Below are positions 23,860-31,863 of a DNA stretch of 47,580 nt, piece after piece. The translations under genes and the position numbers were made by a program. Each line of letters starts with the position of its first letter. Positions within the stretch are counted from its first letter, which is position 1. This DNA is from Halococcus morrhuae DSM 1307 (lineage in GTDB: Archaea > Halobacteriota > Halobacteria > Halobacteriales > Halococcaceae), in assembly GCF_000336695.1 (NCBI RefSeq), contig NZ_AOMC01000123.1, positions 1 through 47,580 on the forward strand, in the 5' to 3' direction. The notes beneath the pieces are model-generated. The model was not told where the DNA came from and did not search any database. It saw nothing but the letters and a program-made list of their open reading frames with translations.

Positions 23860-24672
23860 ATGCCGGTTGCCGACCTCCACGTCCACACGACGAACTCGGA
23901 CGGCCGGATGGCACTCGCTGACGTCCCCGATGCGGCCCGGACGGCCGACGTCGGCGTGGTCGCCATCACCGACCACGAACGCCTTCATCCCGATCTCGAA
24001 ACGCCGATCGACGATCTCGCCGGCACGACGGCGATCCACGGCATCGAACTCCGCGTCGAGACCGAGAGCGGCCAGGTCGATCTACTGGGCTACGGCGTGG
24101 CCCCGACCGCGGAGCTCCGCACGGAGCTCGATCGGCTCCAGAACGATCGCATCGAGCGCGGCCGGGCAATCATCGACTGCGTCGAGGAACGCCTCGACTG
24201 TGATCTCGCGCTCGAACCGACCGAGGGGATCGGTCGCCCGCATATCGCCCGCGCCATCGCCCGCAGCGACGCCGATTACGACTACGAGGGCGCGTTCGCG
24301 GAGGTCATCGGCAACGACTGCCCCTGTTTCGTCGCGCGCGATCTCCCGACGTTCGAGCGCGGCGCGGCGCTGCTCGCCAATGCCTGTGGCGTGGTCTCGC
24401 TCGCACACCCGCTTCGCTACGGCGATCCAGAGGCCGCGCTCGCGCTCGCGGCGTCCGATCACGTCGACGCCGTCGAACGCTACTACGATTACGGCCGTCC
24501 GGTCGACGTCGCACCCGTCACGCGGGCGATCGAACGGCATGGACTGCTCGAAACCGGCGGCAGCGACGCCCACGACGACGTCCTGGGTCGGGCCGGCCTC
24601 GATGGAGACGAGTACGACGCGTTCCGTGAACGGCTGGCCGCGTCGCTCCCCGAGGGTGTGCCGCGGCCATGA
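23860..24672 (+). CDS. PHP-domain metal-dependent phosphoesterase
   Basis: The protein has 270 residues. PHP metal ligands appear in order: HxH in ADLHVHTTNSDG (His7, His9), AITDHE (Asp41-His42 region), HGIELRVE, AHP in VSLAHPLRYG, and GSDAHDD near the C-terminus. Such stand-alone PHP proteins hydrolyse nucleotide or nucleoside 3',5'-bisphosphates, or histidinol phosphate in HisK relatives. The trinuclear Zn/Mn site looks intact. The start at 23860 places HxH at the N-terminus as usual, and CTTATT at 23832-23837 fits a leaderless TATA element. Confidence 0.9.
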   Translation: MPVADLHVHTTNSDGRMALADVPDAARTADVGVVAITDHERLHPDLETPIDDLAGTTAIHGIELRVETESGQVDLLGYGVAPTAELRTELDRLQNDRIERGRAIIDCVEERLDCDLALEPTEGIGRPHIARAIARSDADYDYEGAFAEVIGNDCPCFVARDLPTFERGAALLANACGVVSLAHPLRYGDPEAALALAASDHVDAVERYYDYGRPVDVAPVTRAIERHGLLETGGSDAHDDVLGRAGLDGDEYDAFRERLAASLPEGVPRP

Positions 24673-24750
24673 GCCGGCAATCGCAAGCAAATGACGGCGC
24701 ACGGTCGGGATAGCGGAGGGTTCAATGCCCGTCGCTTCCAACCCCGGCTG

Positions 24751-24918
24751 ATGCAGTGTCACTACTGCGACCGCGAGGCAGACGTCGCCGTCGAGAAGGA
24801 CGCCCTGAAGGTCGGCCTCTGCCGCGAACACCTCCGCGAACGCCTGAGCGAACTCGCCGACGACGACGCCCTCGCCGGCCTGCAGGACGAACTCGACATC
24901 GACCGCTCGGACCGCTGA
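24751..24918 (+). CDS. Small zinc-finger protein (DUF6757-like)
   Basis: The protein has 55 residues: MQCHYCDREADVAVEKDALK followed by VGLCREHLRERLSELAD. The arrangement CxxC...CxxH suggests one zinc site. It resembles the haloarchaeal DUF6757 family as remembered. The function is unknown. The ATG at 24751 is at the start of the conserved MQCHYC; 20 upstream in-frame residues are ignored. It converges with the lipoprotein gene, with 3 bases between stops. Confidence 0.78.
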   Translation: MQCHYCDREADVAVEKDALKVGLCREHLRERLSELADDDALAGLQDELDIDRSDR

Positions 24919-24921
24919 TTT

Positions 24922-25551
24922 TCACGATGATCCCGATTTTCGCACCGCGAACAGCATCGCGTGAGCCACGTCGATGTCCTGCGGACCGGTGATGCCGTCG
25001 TCGAGCCGCCCGCGCGCCCGGAACGCGTAGATGCCGGGGCCGACGTCACCGAGACGGAGCGGGCCGTCACCGGGCGATTCGTCGGGTTCGTCACCGCCGA
25101 TCCCGACCGTCCAGGTGTACGATTCGCCCGAGCGGAGCGCGACCGGATTGGCCTCGTCGGCGCTCGACCCGTTCGTGGGTGCGACGAGCCGCCAGCCCTC
25201 GTCGGTGAGCCGTGTCACGAGACCGCCCGAGATCACGTAGAAGGCCGCCCCGGAGCCGACGCGCTTGATCGTGAGCTCGACGAGATCGGGCGGCGGATGC
25301 GCCTCACGTTTCGAGGCCGTGTAGTTGATCGCCTTCGGCCCGTCATCATCCTCGCGGTAGCAGATAGTGCGTTTCACCGCGTCGAAGCCGAAGCTCTCGA
25401 ACGTCGGGCAGTCGTACTGGCCGAGCGGTTTGGCGGGTTCGACGGGTTTCGCCGGATCGTCCTCGTCGAGGCCGAGCGTCGAGCGCACGCCGCCGAGACA
25501 GCCGGTCGTCGTGACCGCCGCGAGCGTGACGAGTGCGTCCCGACGTCGCAT
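24922..25551 (-). CDS. Tat-exported lipoprotein of unknown function
   Basis: The protein has 209 residues. The N-terminus MRRRDALVTLAAVTTTGCLGG combines a twin-arginine-like RRR-D-A-L start, a short hydrophobic stretch and a lipobox (TTGC), typical of haloarchaeal Tat lipoproteins anchored outside the membrane. The mature part has YDCPTFESFGFDAVKRTICY, ELTIKRVGSG and GPGIYAFRARG, likely beta-rich. No enzyme motif is seen. Its upstream gap (25552-25671) holds a pure purine tract and the cupin promoter. Confidence 0.78.
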   Translation of the reverse strand: MRRRDALVTLAAVTTTGCLGGVRSTLGLDEDDPAKPVEPAKPLGQYDCPTFESFGFDAVKRTICYREDDDGPKAINYTASKREAHPPPDLVELTIKRVGSGAAFYVISGGLVTRLTDEGWRLVAPTNGSSADEANPVALRSGESYTWTVGIGGDEPDESPGDGPLRLGDVGPGIYAFRARGRLDDGITGPQDIDVAHAMLFAVRKSGSS

Positions 25552-25671
25552 AGCTGCCCTCTGGCGACCGGCCGCATAACCCCTCGGCCGGGCATGCGCG
25601 GGTGCATATACGAGAGGAGGGGAAGAGACGAGAGGAAGGGAGGAGGCAGCGAGTCGGGACAGCGACTATCA

Positions 25672-26184
25672 GTGTCGGCCGCCACACATCGCTCGATACC
25701 CATCAACGACTCCGACATCGACTGGAGCGCGATCGGCCCCGACGACACCGGTTTCCGTCGTAAACAGCTCGGCGCAGCCGCCGGCGGCGACGATATCGGT
25801 TGTAGCCTCTACGAACTGCCGGCCGGCGAGCGGTCGTGGCCCTATCACTACCACACGAGAAACGAGGAGGCGCTGTACGTGCTCTCGGGGACCGCCACGC
25901 TGCGCCTCGACGACGAGGAAGAAAAACTCAGGCCGGGAACGTACGTCGCCCTTCCGACTGGTGCGGAGCACGCCCATCGCGTCGTCAACGACGGCGACGA
26001 ACCCGTCCAATATCTCGTTCTCTCGACGATGGACGAACCGGACGTCGTCGGCTATCCCGACGCGGACGCGCTCGGGGTCTACGCCGGCACGCCGCCCGGT
26101 GGCGACGAGGACGAGCGCGTTCTCTCGGGGTTCTTCCGCGAGGACGACGATCTCGACTTCGGGGACGAGATTGCCGACGACTGA
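25672..26184 (+). CDS. Cupin domain protein
   Basis: The protein has 170 residues and a single cupin barrel: RSWPYHYHTRNEEALYVLSG (motif 1, G(X)5HXH(X)3,4E-like with His-x-His and Glu) and PTGAEHAHRVVNDGDEPVQY (motif 2 His). Such proteins bind a metal and act as sugar isomerases, dioxygenases or regulators; specificity is unknown. No ATG precedes the conserved region, so the GTG at 25672 is the best start; the frame stays open far upstream by GC bias. The preceding 60 bases are purine-rich. Confidence 0.82.
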   Translation: MSAATHRSIPINDSDIDWSAIGPDDTGFRRKQLGAAAGGDDIGCSLYELPAGERSWPYHYHTRNEEALYVLSGTATLRLDDEEEKLRPGTYVALPTGAEHAHRVVNDGDEPVQYLVLSTMDEPDVVGYPDADALGVYAGTPPGGDEDERVLSGFFREDDDLDFGDEIADD

Positions 26185-26239
26185 CCTTGCACTCGACGGC
26201 AGAAACGATAGCCCAGCACACACCCTCTTCGTATCTGCG

Positions 26240-26479
26240 ATGATGGATACCAACGATATCGACGCGGGAACGGACGTCTACGACGTCAACGGCGAAGAGG
26301 TCGGCACCATTGCCGACGTCGAGAACGACACGGCGTACGTCGACCTCGATCCGGGGCTCACCGACGAGGTGAAGGCGAGTCTCGGCTTCGGCGACACCGA
26401 CGACGACACCTACGCGCTGCGCGACGAGATGGTCGACACCGTCGACGACGACGGCGTCCATCTCCAGGGCACACACTGA
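26240..26479 (+). CDS. PRC-barrel-like small protein
   Basis: The protein has 79 residues starting MMDTNDIDAGTDVYDVNGEE followed by VGTIADVENDTAYVDLDPG. The pattern (G-x-x-V-Y-D-x-x-G-x-x-V-G-x-I) is that of PRC-barrel or DUF2171-type domains. These often bind RNA-processing or photosynthetic partners; in haloarchaea the role is unknown. Two ATGs in a row (26240, 26243) make the exact start ambiguous. It starts 55 bases after the cupin gene on the same strand. Confidence 0.78.
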   Translation: MMDTNDIDAGTDVYDVNGEEVGTIADVENDTAYVDLDPGLTDEVKASLGFGDTDDDTYALRDEMVDTVDDDGVHLQGTH

Positions 26480-26526
26480 ACCGACGAACCGACGGTATTT
26501 TTCGCGCGCCGGCATCAAGGAGCAGT

Positions 26527-26895
26527 ATGACCGAACAGCCGCGACTCGTCTACGACGACGACTGTGGGTTCTGCACGTGGTGTGCCGACTGGGCCGTCAG
26601 GAACGGCGATTTCGAGCCCGTCGGGTTTTCCGAACTCACGCCCGACGAGCAGCACCGCCTACCCGATGAGTACGAGGACTGCGTCCATCTCATCGCCGAC
26701 GAGACGGTCTATTCCTGCGGGAAGGCCACCGAGGAAGTTCTGCTGCGCATGGGGAAGCTCCCGACCGAACCGTTCACGTTCCTGAACGGGTTCGCCGACT
26801 ACGAGCGACTCCGCGAGGACGCCTATCGGTTCGTCGCCGACCACCGCGATCAGTTGGGGAAGATCGTGAGCGCCGACGCACCAGTACGGCGCTGA
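26527..26895 (+). CDS. Thiol-disulfide oxidoreductase DCC family protein (DUF393)
   Basis: The protein has 122 residues. The N-terminal signature LVYDDDCGFCTWCADWAVRN has the CxxC-like pair of DCC proteins in a thioredoxin-like context. Later segments VHLIADETVYSCGKATEEVL and FTFLNGFADYERLREDAYRF are also typical. The redox partner is unknown. GGAG at 26519-26522 could act as a ribosome binding site before the ATG at 26527, unlike the leaderless starts nearby. Confidence 0.88.
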   Translation: MTEQPRLVYDDDCGFCTWCADWAVRNGDFEPVGFSELTPDEQHRLPDEYEDCVHLIADETVYSCGKATEEVLLRMGKLPTEPFTFLNGFADYERLREDAYRFVADHRDQLGKIVSADAPVRR

Positions 26896-26948
26896 TCGGA
26901 CGGACTCCCTCCCGCTCCACCAGCACGAATCGGCCGGGCCAGCATCGT

Positions 26949-27905
26949 TCAGAGCGAACGCTCGGGATCGCCGTGGAGGAGCATGTCGCTCGCGATGCGT
27001 TCGAACAGGTCGGCGTCGATCTCACGCACGACCCGGGTTCGGGGCTCGCCGTCCGTGATACCGTTGACGTCGACGAGGCTGTAGCCGCGCGTCATCCCCT
27101 CGCGTTCGTCGACGTCCACGTATAGTTTCTCGGCATCGGTGACGAGTTCGGGGTGGAGCATACAGGCGGCAGTGAGCAGGTCGGGCTGGGTCGCGCTCGG
27201 TTCGCCGGTTCGCTCGCGGTTCATCTCGCGAGCCCGTTTCGAGATCTCGGCGAAGAAGTCGGCGTAGGGCGTGCCACCGTCGTCGAGACGCGCGAGGGTG
27301 TCGGCGTCGAACGTGCCGTCGCGAACACAGAGCCCCCAGTCGACGAGCGTGACGTCGCACTCGCGCAGGACGACCTTCGCCGCGTCGGGATCGACCCAGA
27401 AGTTGAACTCGGCGGCGGGCGTGTCGTTGCCGAACGTGCCGACCGCCCCGCCCATCACCCAGACCTCGTCGGCGAGCTCGTCGAGGTCGGGTTCACGCTG
27501 GAGTGCGAGCGCGACGTTGGTGAGCGGGCCGATACAGACGAGCGTCACCTCGCCCGGCGACTCGCGGAGGGTCTCGACGATCGTATCGACGGCGTGGCCG
27601 TCGGCCGACGGGATCTCCGTATCGGCGACGAGATCGCCGCCGAGACCGGCCTCGCCGTGGACGTGGGTCGCGTGTTCGATCCCCTTGACGAGCGGCGTGC
27701 GTGCACCCTCGTAAACCGGGACGTCGCCGGCAGCATCCGCGAGTTCCAGGGTATGTTTGGCGTTCTCGACTTCGTGCTCGAACGGGACGTTGCCAGCGAC
27801 GATCGTCAGCGCTTCGAGGTCGATCGAGTCGGCCAGCGCCGCAAGCAGGACGGCCTGGGTGTCGTCGCCGGCAGTGTCAGTATCAAGCAGGACGCGTCGG
27901 GTCAT
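26949..27905 (-). CDS. Inosine/uridine-preferring nucleoside hydrolase
   Basis: The protein has 318 residues. The calcium-binding Asp cluster is at the N-terminus, LLDTDTAGDDTQAVLLAA (Asp8, 10, 14, 15), followed by IVAGNVPFEHEVENAKH, VWVMGGAVG and EFNFWVDPDAAKVVL. It hydrolyses ribonucleosides to base and ribose for purine/pyrimidine salvage. An ATG at 27905 is preferred to an in-frame TTG at 27914. The acyl-CoA dehydrogenase gene, on the same strand, ends 37 bases upstream of this start. Confidence 0.92.
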   Translation of the reverse strand: MTRRVLLDTDTAGDDTQAVLLAALADSIDLEALTIVAGNVPFEHEVENAKHTLELADAAGDVPVYEGARTPLVKGIEHATHVHGEAGLGGDLVADTEIPSADGHAVDTIVETLRESPGEVTLVCIGPLTNVALALQREPDLDELADEVWVMGGAVGTFGNDTPAAEFNFWVDPDAAKVVLRECDVTLVDWGLCVRDGTFDADTLARLDDGGTPYADFFAEISKRAREMNRERTGEPSATQPDLLTAACMLHPELVTDAEKLYVDVDEREGMTRGYSLVDVNGITDGEPRTRVVREIDADLFERIASDMLLHGDPERSL

Positions 27906-27942
27906 GGATCGCAAATGGATGGGTGGCCCTTAACGGTTGACC

Positions 27943-29118
27943 CTACTCGAAGGCCGAGAACCCGGTGAGATCCTGGCCGAGGATCAGCGAGTGGATGTCG
28001 TGGGTGCCCTCGTAGGTGTAGACGGTCTCCATGTTGGCGAGATGGCGCATCGGCGAATAATCGGTGGTGATCCCGTTGCCACCGAGCATCTCGCGGGCCA
28101 CGCGGGCCTGATCGCGCGCCATGCTGACGTTGTTGTACTTCGCCATCGAGACCTGCTGGGGCCTGAGGTCGCCGCGCTCCTTGAGATCGGCCAGCCGGTG
28201 GGAGAGCAGCTGTGCGGTCGTGATCTCGGTCGCCATCTCGGCGAGTTTTCCCTGCTGGAGCTGGAAGCTCGCGATGGGCTTGTCGAACTGCTCGCGGTCG
28301 GTCGCGTAGTCGCGGGCGGTCTCGAAACAGTCGCGCGCCGCACCGACCGCGCCCCATGTGATGCCGTATCTGGCCTGCGTGAGACACGAGAGCGGCCCTT
28401 TCATCCCCTCGACACCCGGCAGCACGGCCGATTCGGGCACCCGGACGTTCGACAGCCCGATCTCGCCCGTGATCGAAGCGCGCATCGAGAGCTTCTCGTC
28501 GATCTCGTTCGTGCTCACGCCGTCCTTGTCAGTTTCAACGAGAAAGCCCCGCACGGGCGACCCCTCGGCCGAAGTGTCGCGCGCCCAGACGACGGCGACG
28601 TCGGCGATCGGCGAGTTCGTGATCCAGGTCTTCGAGCCCGAGAGGACGTACTCGTCGCCTGCGTGCCCGCTGGCACGCTCGGCGCGCGTTTCCATCCCCG
28701 CGGGGTTCGAGCCGTGTTCGGGTTCGGTCAGCCCGAAGCAGCCGACCTTCTCGCCGCTCGCGAGATCGGGCAACCACCGTTCCTTCTGTTCGTCGGAGCC
28801 GAAGGCGTGGATGGGATACATCACCAGCGCGCCCTGGACGCTTGCCATCGAGCGAATGCCCGAGTCGCCCGCTTCGAGCTCCTGCATGAGGAGTCCGTAG
28901 GCTTTCTCGGAGACCCCGGGGAGACCGTAGCCGTCGAGGTTCGGCGCGTAGAACCCCAGCTCGCCCATCTCGGTGATGAGCTCCTCGGGGAAGGTGCCGT
29001 TCTCGAAGTGCGTCCCGATGTCGGGAGCGACGTTCTCGTCGACGAACTCCCGGGCCGTATCGCGGATCATCCGCTCTTCCTGATCGAGATCGGCTTCCAA
29101 CCCCACGTAGTCGAGCAT
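27943..29118 (-). CDS. Acyl-CoA dehydrogenase, glutaryl-CoA dehydrogenase type
   Basis: The protein has 391 residues. FAD-binding motifs CFGLTEPEHGSNPAGM and KTWITNSPIADVAVVW and the terminus NMETVYTYEGTHDIHSLILG are typical of glutaryl-CoA dehydrogenases; the catalytic base would be Glu370 in YEGT. The arginine used to bind the distal carboxylate in GCDH was not checked, so other short acyl-CoAs remain possible. It feeds electrons to ETF. The ATG at 29118 lies 24-31 bases from the TATA-like TGATAAAT (29142-29149). It is divergent from the SCP2-like gene. Confidence 0.9.
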   Translation of the reverse strand: MLDYVGLEADLDQEERMIRDTAREFVDENVAPDIGTHFENGTFPEELITEMGELGFYAPNLDGYGLPGVSEKAYGLLMQELEAGDSGIRSMASVQGALVMYPIHAFGSDEQKERWLPDLASGEKVGCFGLTEPEHGSNPAGMETRAERASGHAGDEYVLSGSKTWITNSPIADVAVVWARDTSAEGSPVRGFLVETDKDGVSTNEIDEKLSMRASITGEIGLSNVRVPESAVLPGVEGMKGPLSCLTQARYGITWGAVGAARDCFETARDYATDREQFDKPIASFQLQQGKLAEMATEITTAQLLSHRLADLKERGDLRPQQVSMAKYNNVSMARDQARVAREMLGGNGITTDYSPMRHLANMETVYTYEGTHDIHSLILGQDLTGFSAFE

Positions 29119-29141
29119 GGAAGACCTACACGGCAGACCCT

Positions 29142-29149
29142 GATAAATT
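29142..29149 (-). promoter_or_regulatory. TATA element of the acyl-CoA dehydrogenase gene
   Basis: Reverse strand ATTTATCA, 24-31 bases before the ATG at 29118; decides that start over the 17-residue extension in frame. Confidence 0.5.
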
Positions 29150-29203
29150 CCCCCGTATCCGACGCGCAACCGTTTTGCCCGCCTCCGTGCTCCGACGAAA
29201 CGA

Positions 29204-29815
29204 ATGGCGCTCTATCCGACCGAGCAGTGGCTGGCAGCGTACAAGGATCGGCTCGACAACAGCGAGGCGCTCGACGAGGCGGGTGCCGGCTGGGGCGTCG
29301 ATTTCGACGGCGACATCTACTTCGTCATCACCGACGTCCCCGTCTCGGAGACGACGCTCGGCGATCTTCCCGACGAGGCGATGGCCGGCCTCCCGGACCG
29401 CTTGCGCGACCAGCTCGCCGACATCCCGCTCGATGCAGCGAACGAGCTCATCGGCGAGGAGGTCAGAGCCGAGCTGCCGGAGAAGAGCCGCGATCTCCTG
29501 CGACAGCTCGACGAGTACATCGTCGACGGCACCGTCTACGCGTTCATCGGGCTGAAGGACGGCGGCTGTGAGGAGGTCGCGGTCGTCGAGGACCCTGCCG
29601 AGCGCGACGTCGGCTTCAGGCTACGCGGCACGCACGAGACCTGGTCGGCGCTCGTCGACGGCGACCGCGAGCCGATCCCGGCGGCGATGAGCGGCGATCT
29701 CGAGGTCGAAGGCGACATGGGGACGATTCTCCAGTACTCCGACGCGACGGCACTGCTCGGCGAGATCGCGGCAGAGGTCGAGACCACCCACCTGTTCGAG
29801 CGGGCCGACCAGTAA
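29204..29815 (+). CDS. SCP2 sterol-binding-like domain protein
   Basis: The protein has 203 residues: MALYPTEQWLAAYKDRLDNS, WGVDFDGDIYFVITDVP, VAVVEDPAERDVGFRLRG, THETWSALVDGDREPIPAAM and the terminus TTHLFERADQ. This order resembles haloarchaeal SCP2-type hydrophobic-ligand proteins, but with an acidic insertion (residues about 45-110) between the first two strands. It may bind acyl-CoA or lipids; the divergent partner is an acyl-CoA dehydrogenase, which fits. It is probably soluble. Confidence 0.7.
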   Translation: MALYPTEQWLAAYKDRLDNSEALDEAGAGWGVDFDGDIYFVITDVPVSETTLGDLPDEAMAGLPDRLRDQLADIPLDAANELIGEEVRAELPEKSRDLLRQLDEYIVDGTVYAFIGLKDGGCEEVAVVEDPAERDVGFRLRGTHETWSALVDGDREPIPAAMSGDLEVEGDMGTILQYSDATALLGEIAAEVETTHLFERADQ

Positions 29816-29818
29816 CCG

Positions 29819-30499
29819 TTACACGACGCGACTCTCGGGTCGGTCGGCGATCTCGCGAACGTAATCGGTGAAGTTCGCGAACAGCGACTTCGCCTCGCAG
29901 GCCGCCGCGTAGTTCTCCTCGGTGATGCCGTCGAGAACGCGCTCGATGCGCTCGTCGGGGAGCTCCTTGCCCAGCGTGACGGTCTGTGCCGTCTCCATGT
30001 CGTACTCGGGGTGGAACTGCACGCCGAAGGCGTTCCCGGCGCGGAAGCCGTGAATGCCGTAGTCGTTCTCGGCGGTTCGCTCTGCACCGGGCGGAAGCTC
30101 GGTCACGGCATCGGAGTGGGTCGTGAAGGCCGTCACCGTGTCGTCGAACAGCAGCCCGTCGCCCTCGACCTCGCGATAGCCGATCTCGTACTCGCCCATG
30201 TCTTCGACGGTGCCCCCGAGCGCCTCGGCGAGCACCTGGTGGCCGAAACAGACGCCGAGAAGGGGCATGTCGCGGTCGGTGGCCTCGTCGACCCACTCGA
30301 CCAGCGCGTCGATCCACGGCTCGTCCCAGTAGACCGACGCGCGCGAGCCGGTGACGACCGCGGCGTCGAAGGCGAACGTTTCGGGGAGCTCCTCGCGGAC
30401 GGCGAACTCGACGAGGTCGGCGTCGAGTTCGCGGCGGAAGTTCCGGAGCGTGGAAGGCTCCTGTGAGGCGTTGAGAAGCGCGATCCGGGGCCGCTGCAT
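29819..30499 (-). CDS. Class I glutamine amidotransferase-like protein
   Basis: The protein has 226 residues. The nucleophile elbow is GVCFGHQ (Cys84), with His163 and Glu165 in GVQFHPEYD completing the triad, and VTGSRASVYWDEPWI upstream. There is no synthetase domain, so it is a stand-alone GATase1 such as those annotated GMP synthase-like, or a gamma-glutamyl hydrolase. The ATG at 30499 (MQRPRIALLNASQEPS) is the start of homology. The gamma-glutamyl ligase gene on the same strand ends 100 bases upstream. Confidence 0.88.
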   Translation of the reverse strand: MQRPRIALLNASQEPSTLRNFRRELDADLVEFAVREELPETFAFDAAVVTGSRASVYWDEPWIDALVEWVDEATDRDMPLLGVCFGHQVLAEALGGTVEDMGEYEIGYREVEGDGLLFDDTVTAFTTHSDAVTELPPGAERTAENDYGIHGFRAGNAFGVQFHPEYDMETAQTVTLGKELPDERIERVLDGITEENYAAACEAKSLFANFTDYVREIADRPESRVV

Positions 30500-30599
30500 T
30501 CTATGAAGACTGTTGGGACTCTCGACTATTGTACGTTGTGATACTGTCATCGGCGTCGCTACGGGTCGAGAACGATTCCCGTGGAGCGGGTCGCGACCG

Positions 30600-31760
30600 C
30601 TACGGACGCTTCCAGGACTCGCCATAATCGGGACCGGTCGCGACGGCTCCCGTCGCGCCGCCCGCCACGTCCGAGAAGGAACGCTGGCGTGCGCTCATAC
30701 CGTCCAGAAGCGTTCGGACGTCCGCTTCAAGTCGATCGGCGTATTCGAGCCGGAGTCGCCTCGCGTCCGGCTTCGAGATGCGCGCACGACTGCCGATCTC
30801 CGCCGCGATCGGGCGATAGTTCCGCGGGTCGATCGACAGCCGTTCGAGATACGACCACACCGCCTGCGAGTCGAGTCCCTCCCCCATCGCCGCCGCGGTG
30901 AGCCGCGCGAGTTCCGTGAACGGTGGCACGCGGATGCGGTGTGGTCCAACCTCTGGCTCGCCGATCTCGACCGCCTTCGTTCCGGTCTGGGCCACGAGCC
31001 GCGCGACGTCGCCGGTCAGCGTAGCGATCTGCGAGGGTAGCGCCGTGTCGGGCGTCCGCCACTCGACGGTCGGGAAGTCCCGTCGCACTCGGATCGGCGA
31101 CGCGATGACGTCGTCGGACCGGAAGTGTGTCGCGAACTCCCGGGCCGTGACGCCCCGATCGAGCGCGATCGCACGGAACGACTCATAGGCGGTATCGAGG
31201 CGCTCGTTCCACGCGCCGGCGTCGCTCGTGTACTCCCAGAGATCGCGAAATCGGACGAACTCCGGCCCACACAGCGTCCGGTAGGCGTGCGGGCGCGAGG
31301 CCGACAGACCGCCCTCGCCGACGTAGTACGGCGACGAACTCACGAGCGCGAGCGCGGGATCGAGCGCCGTGAGGAGGTTTACCTGGCGCGCGACGTTGCC
31401 GATGTCGAAGTGGATATGCGTGCCGGCACACTGCGTCGCGGGCGTCAGTCCGTCGCCGTAGATCCGTTCGAGAAGCCGCCCGCGATCGCTCACGATCGGC
31501 GAGGAACCCCTGGCGAGCGGCGTCCCGAGCGGGACGAGGCGCAGCCCCGCCGCGTCGGCCGCGGCGAGCACCGTCCGGAGCGTCGACTGCAGCGTCTCGC
31601 GGAGTTCGCGCTCGCTCGCGACCGGCGGCGTCTTGACCTCGATCATCGCGGCGACGAACTCGGGTTCGACGCACTCGTGTGCCGTGACCAGTTCGCGACC
31701 GTCGCGGAGCGCGCCCGATTCGTCGACTACCCAGTATTCGCATTCGATGCCGACTTTCAT
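30600..31760 (-). CDS. GCS2-type carboxylate-amine ligase (glutamate-cysteine ligase-like)
   Basis: The protein has 386 residues. The N-terminal GIECEYWVVD aligns with the GxExE ATP/metal motif of YbdK and plant-type gamma-glutamylcysteine ligases; MIEVKTPPV and GTHIHFDIG add the next ATP/metal residues, and VEWRTPDTALP follows. Such enzymes join the glutamate gamma-carboxylate to an amine. Halophilic archaea use gamma-glutamylcysteine as their main thiol, so this is a candidate GshA or a paralogue with another amine acceptor. The ATG at 31760 is well placed; a CTATAAA element lies at 31820-31826, implying a short 5' leader. Confidence 0.85.
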   Translation of the reverse strand: MKVGIECEYWVVDESGALRDGRELVTAHECVEPEFVAAMIEVKTPPVASERELRETLQSTLRTVLAAADAAGLRLVPLGTPLARGSSPIVSDRGRLLERIYGDGLTPATQCAGTHIHFDIGNVARQVNLLTALDPALALVSSSPYYVGEGGLSASRPHAYRTLCGPEFVRFRDLWEYTSDAGAWNERLDTAYESFRAIALDRGVTAREFATHFRSDDVIASPIRVRRDFPTVEWRTPDTALPSQIATLTGDVARLVAQTGTKAVEIGEPEVGPHRIRVPPFTELARLTAAAMGEGLDSQAVWSYLERLSIDPRNYRPIAAEIGSRARISKPDARRLRLEYADRLEADVRTLLDGMSARQRSFSDVAGGATGAVATGPDYGESWKRP

Positions 31761-31841
31761 GATAACTCACCCCCACCCCCGCACGGCAGGACTGTACCGC
31801 CTCGGAGGATACGGATGGATTTATAGTTGTCTATTTTATGT

Positions 31842-31846
31842 AAAAA
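31842..31846 (-). terminator. T5 terminator after the pha operon
   Basis: AAAAA on the plus strand gives TTTTT in the phaC transcript, 18 bases past the stop at 31864, inside a strongly AT-rich stretch (31813-31857). Confidence 0.5.
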
Positions 31847-31863
31847 TTCTTATGTTGTGGGAG

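Noticed and set aside
27937-29571. 544-residue plus-strand ORF opposite the acyl-CoA dehydrogenase
   Set aside because: Shadow of the acyl-CoA dehydrogenase and then of the SCP2-like gene in another frame.
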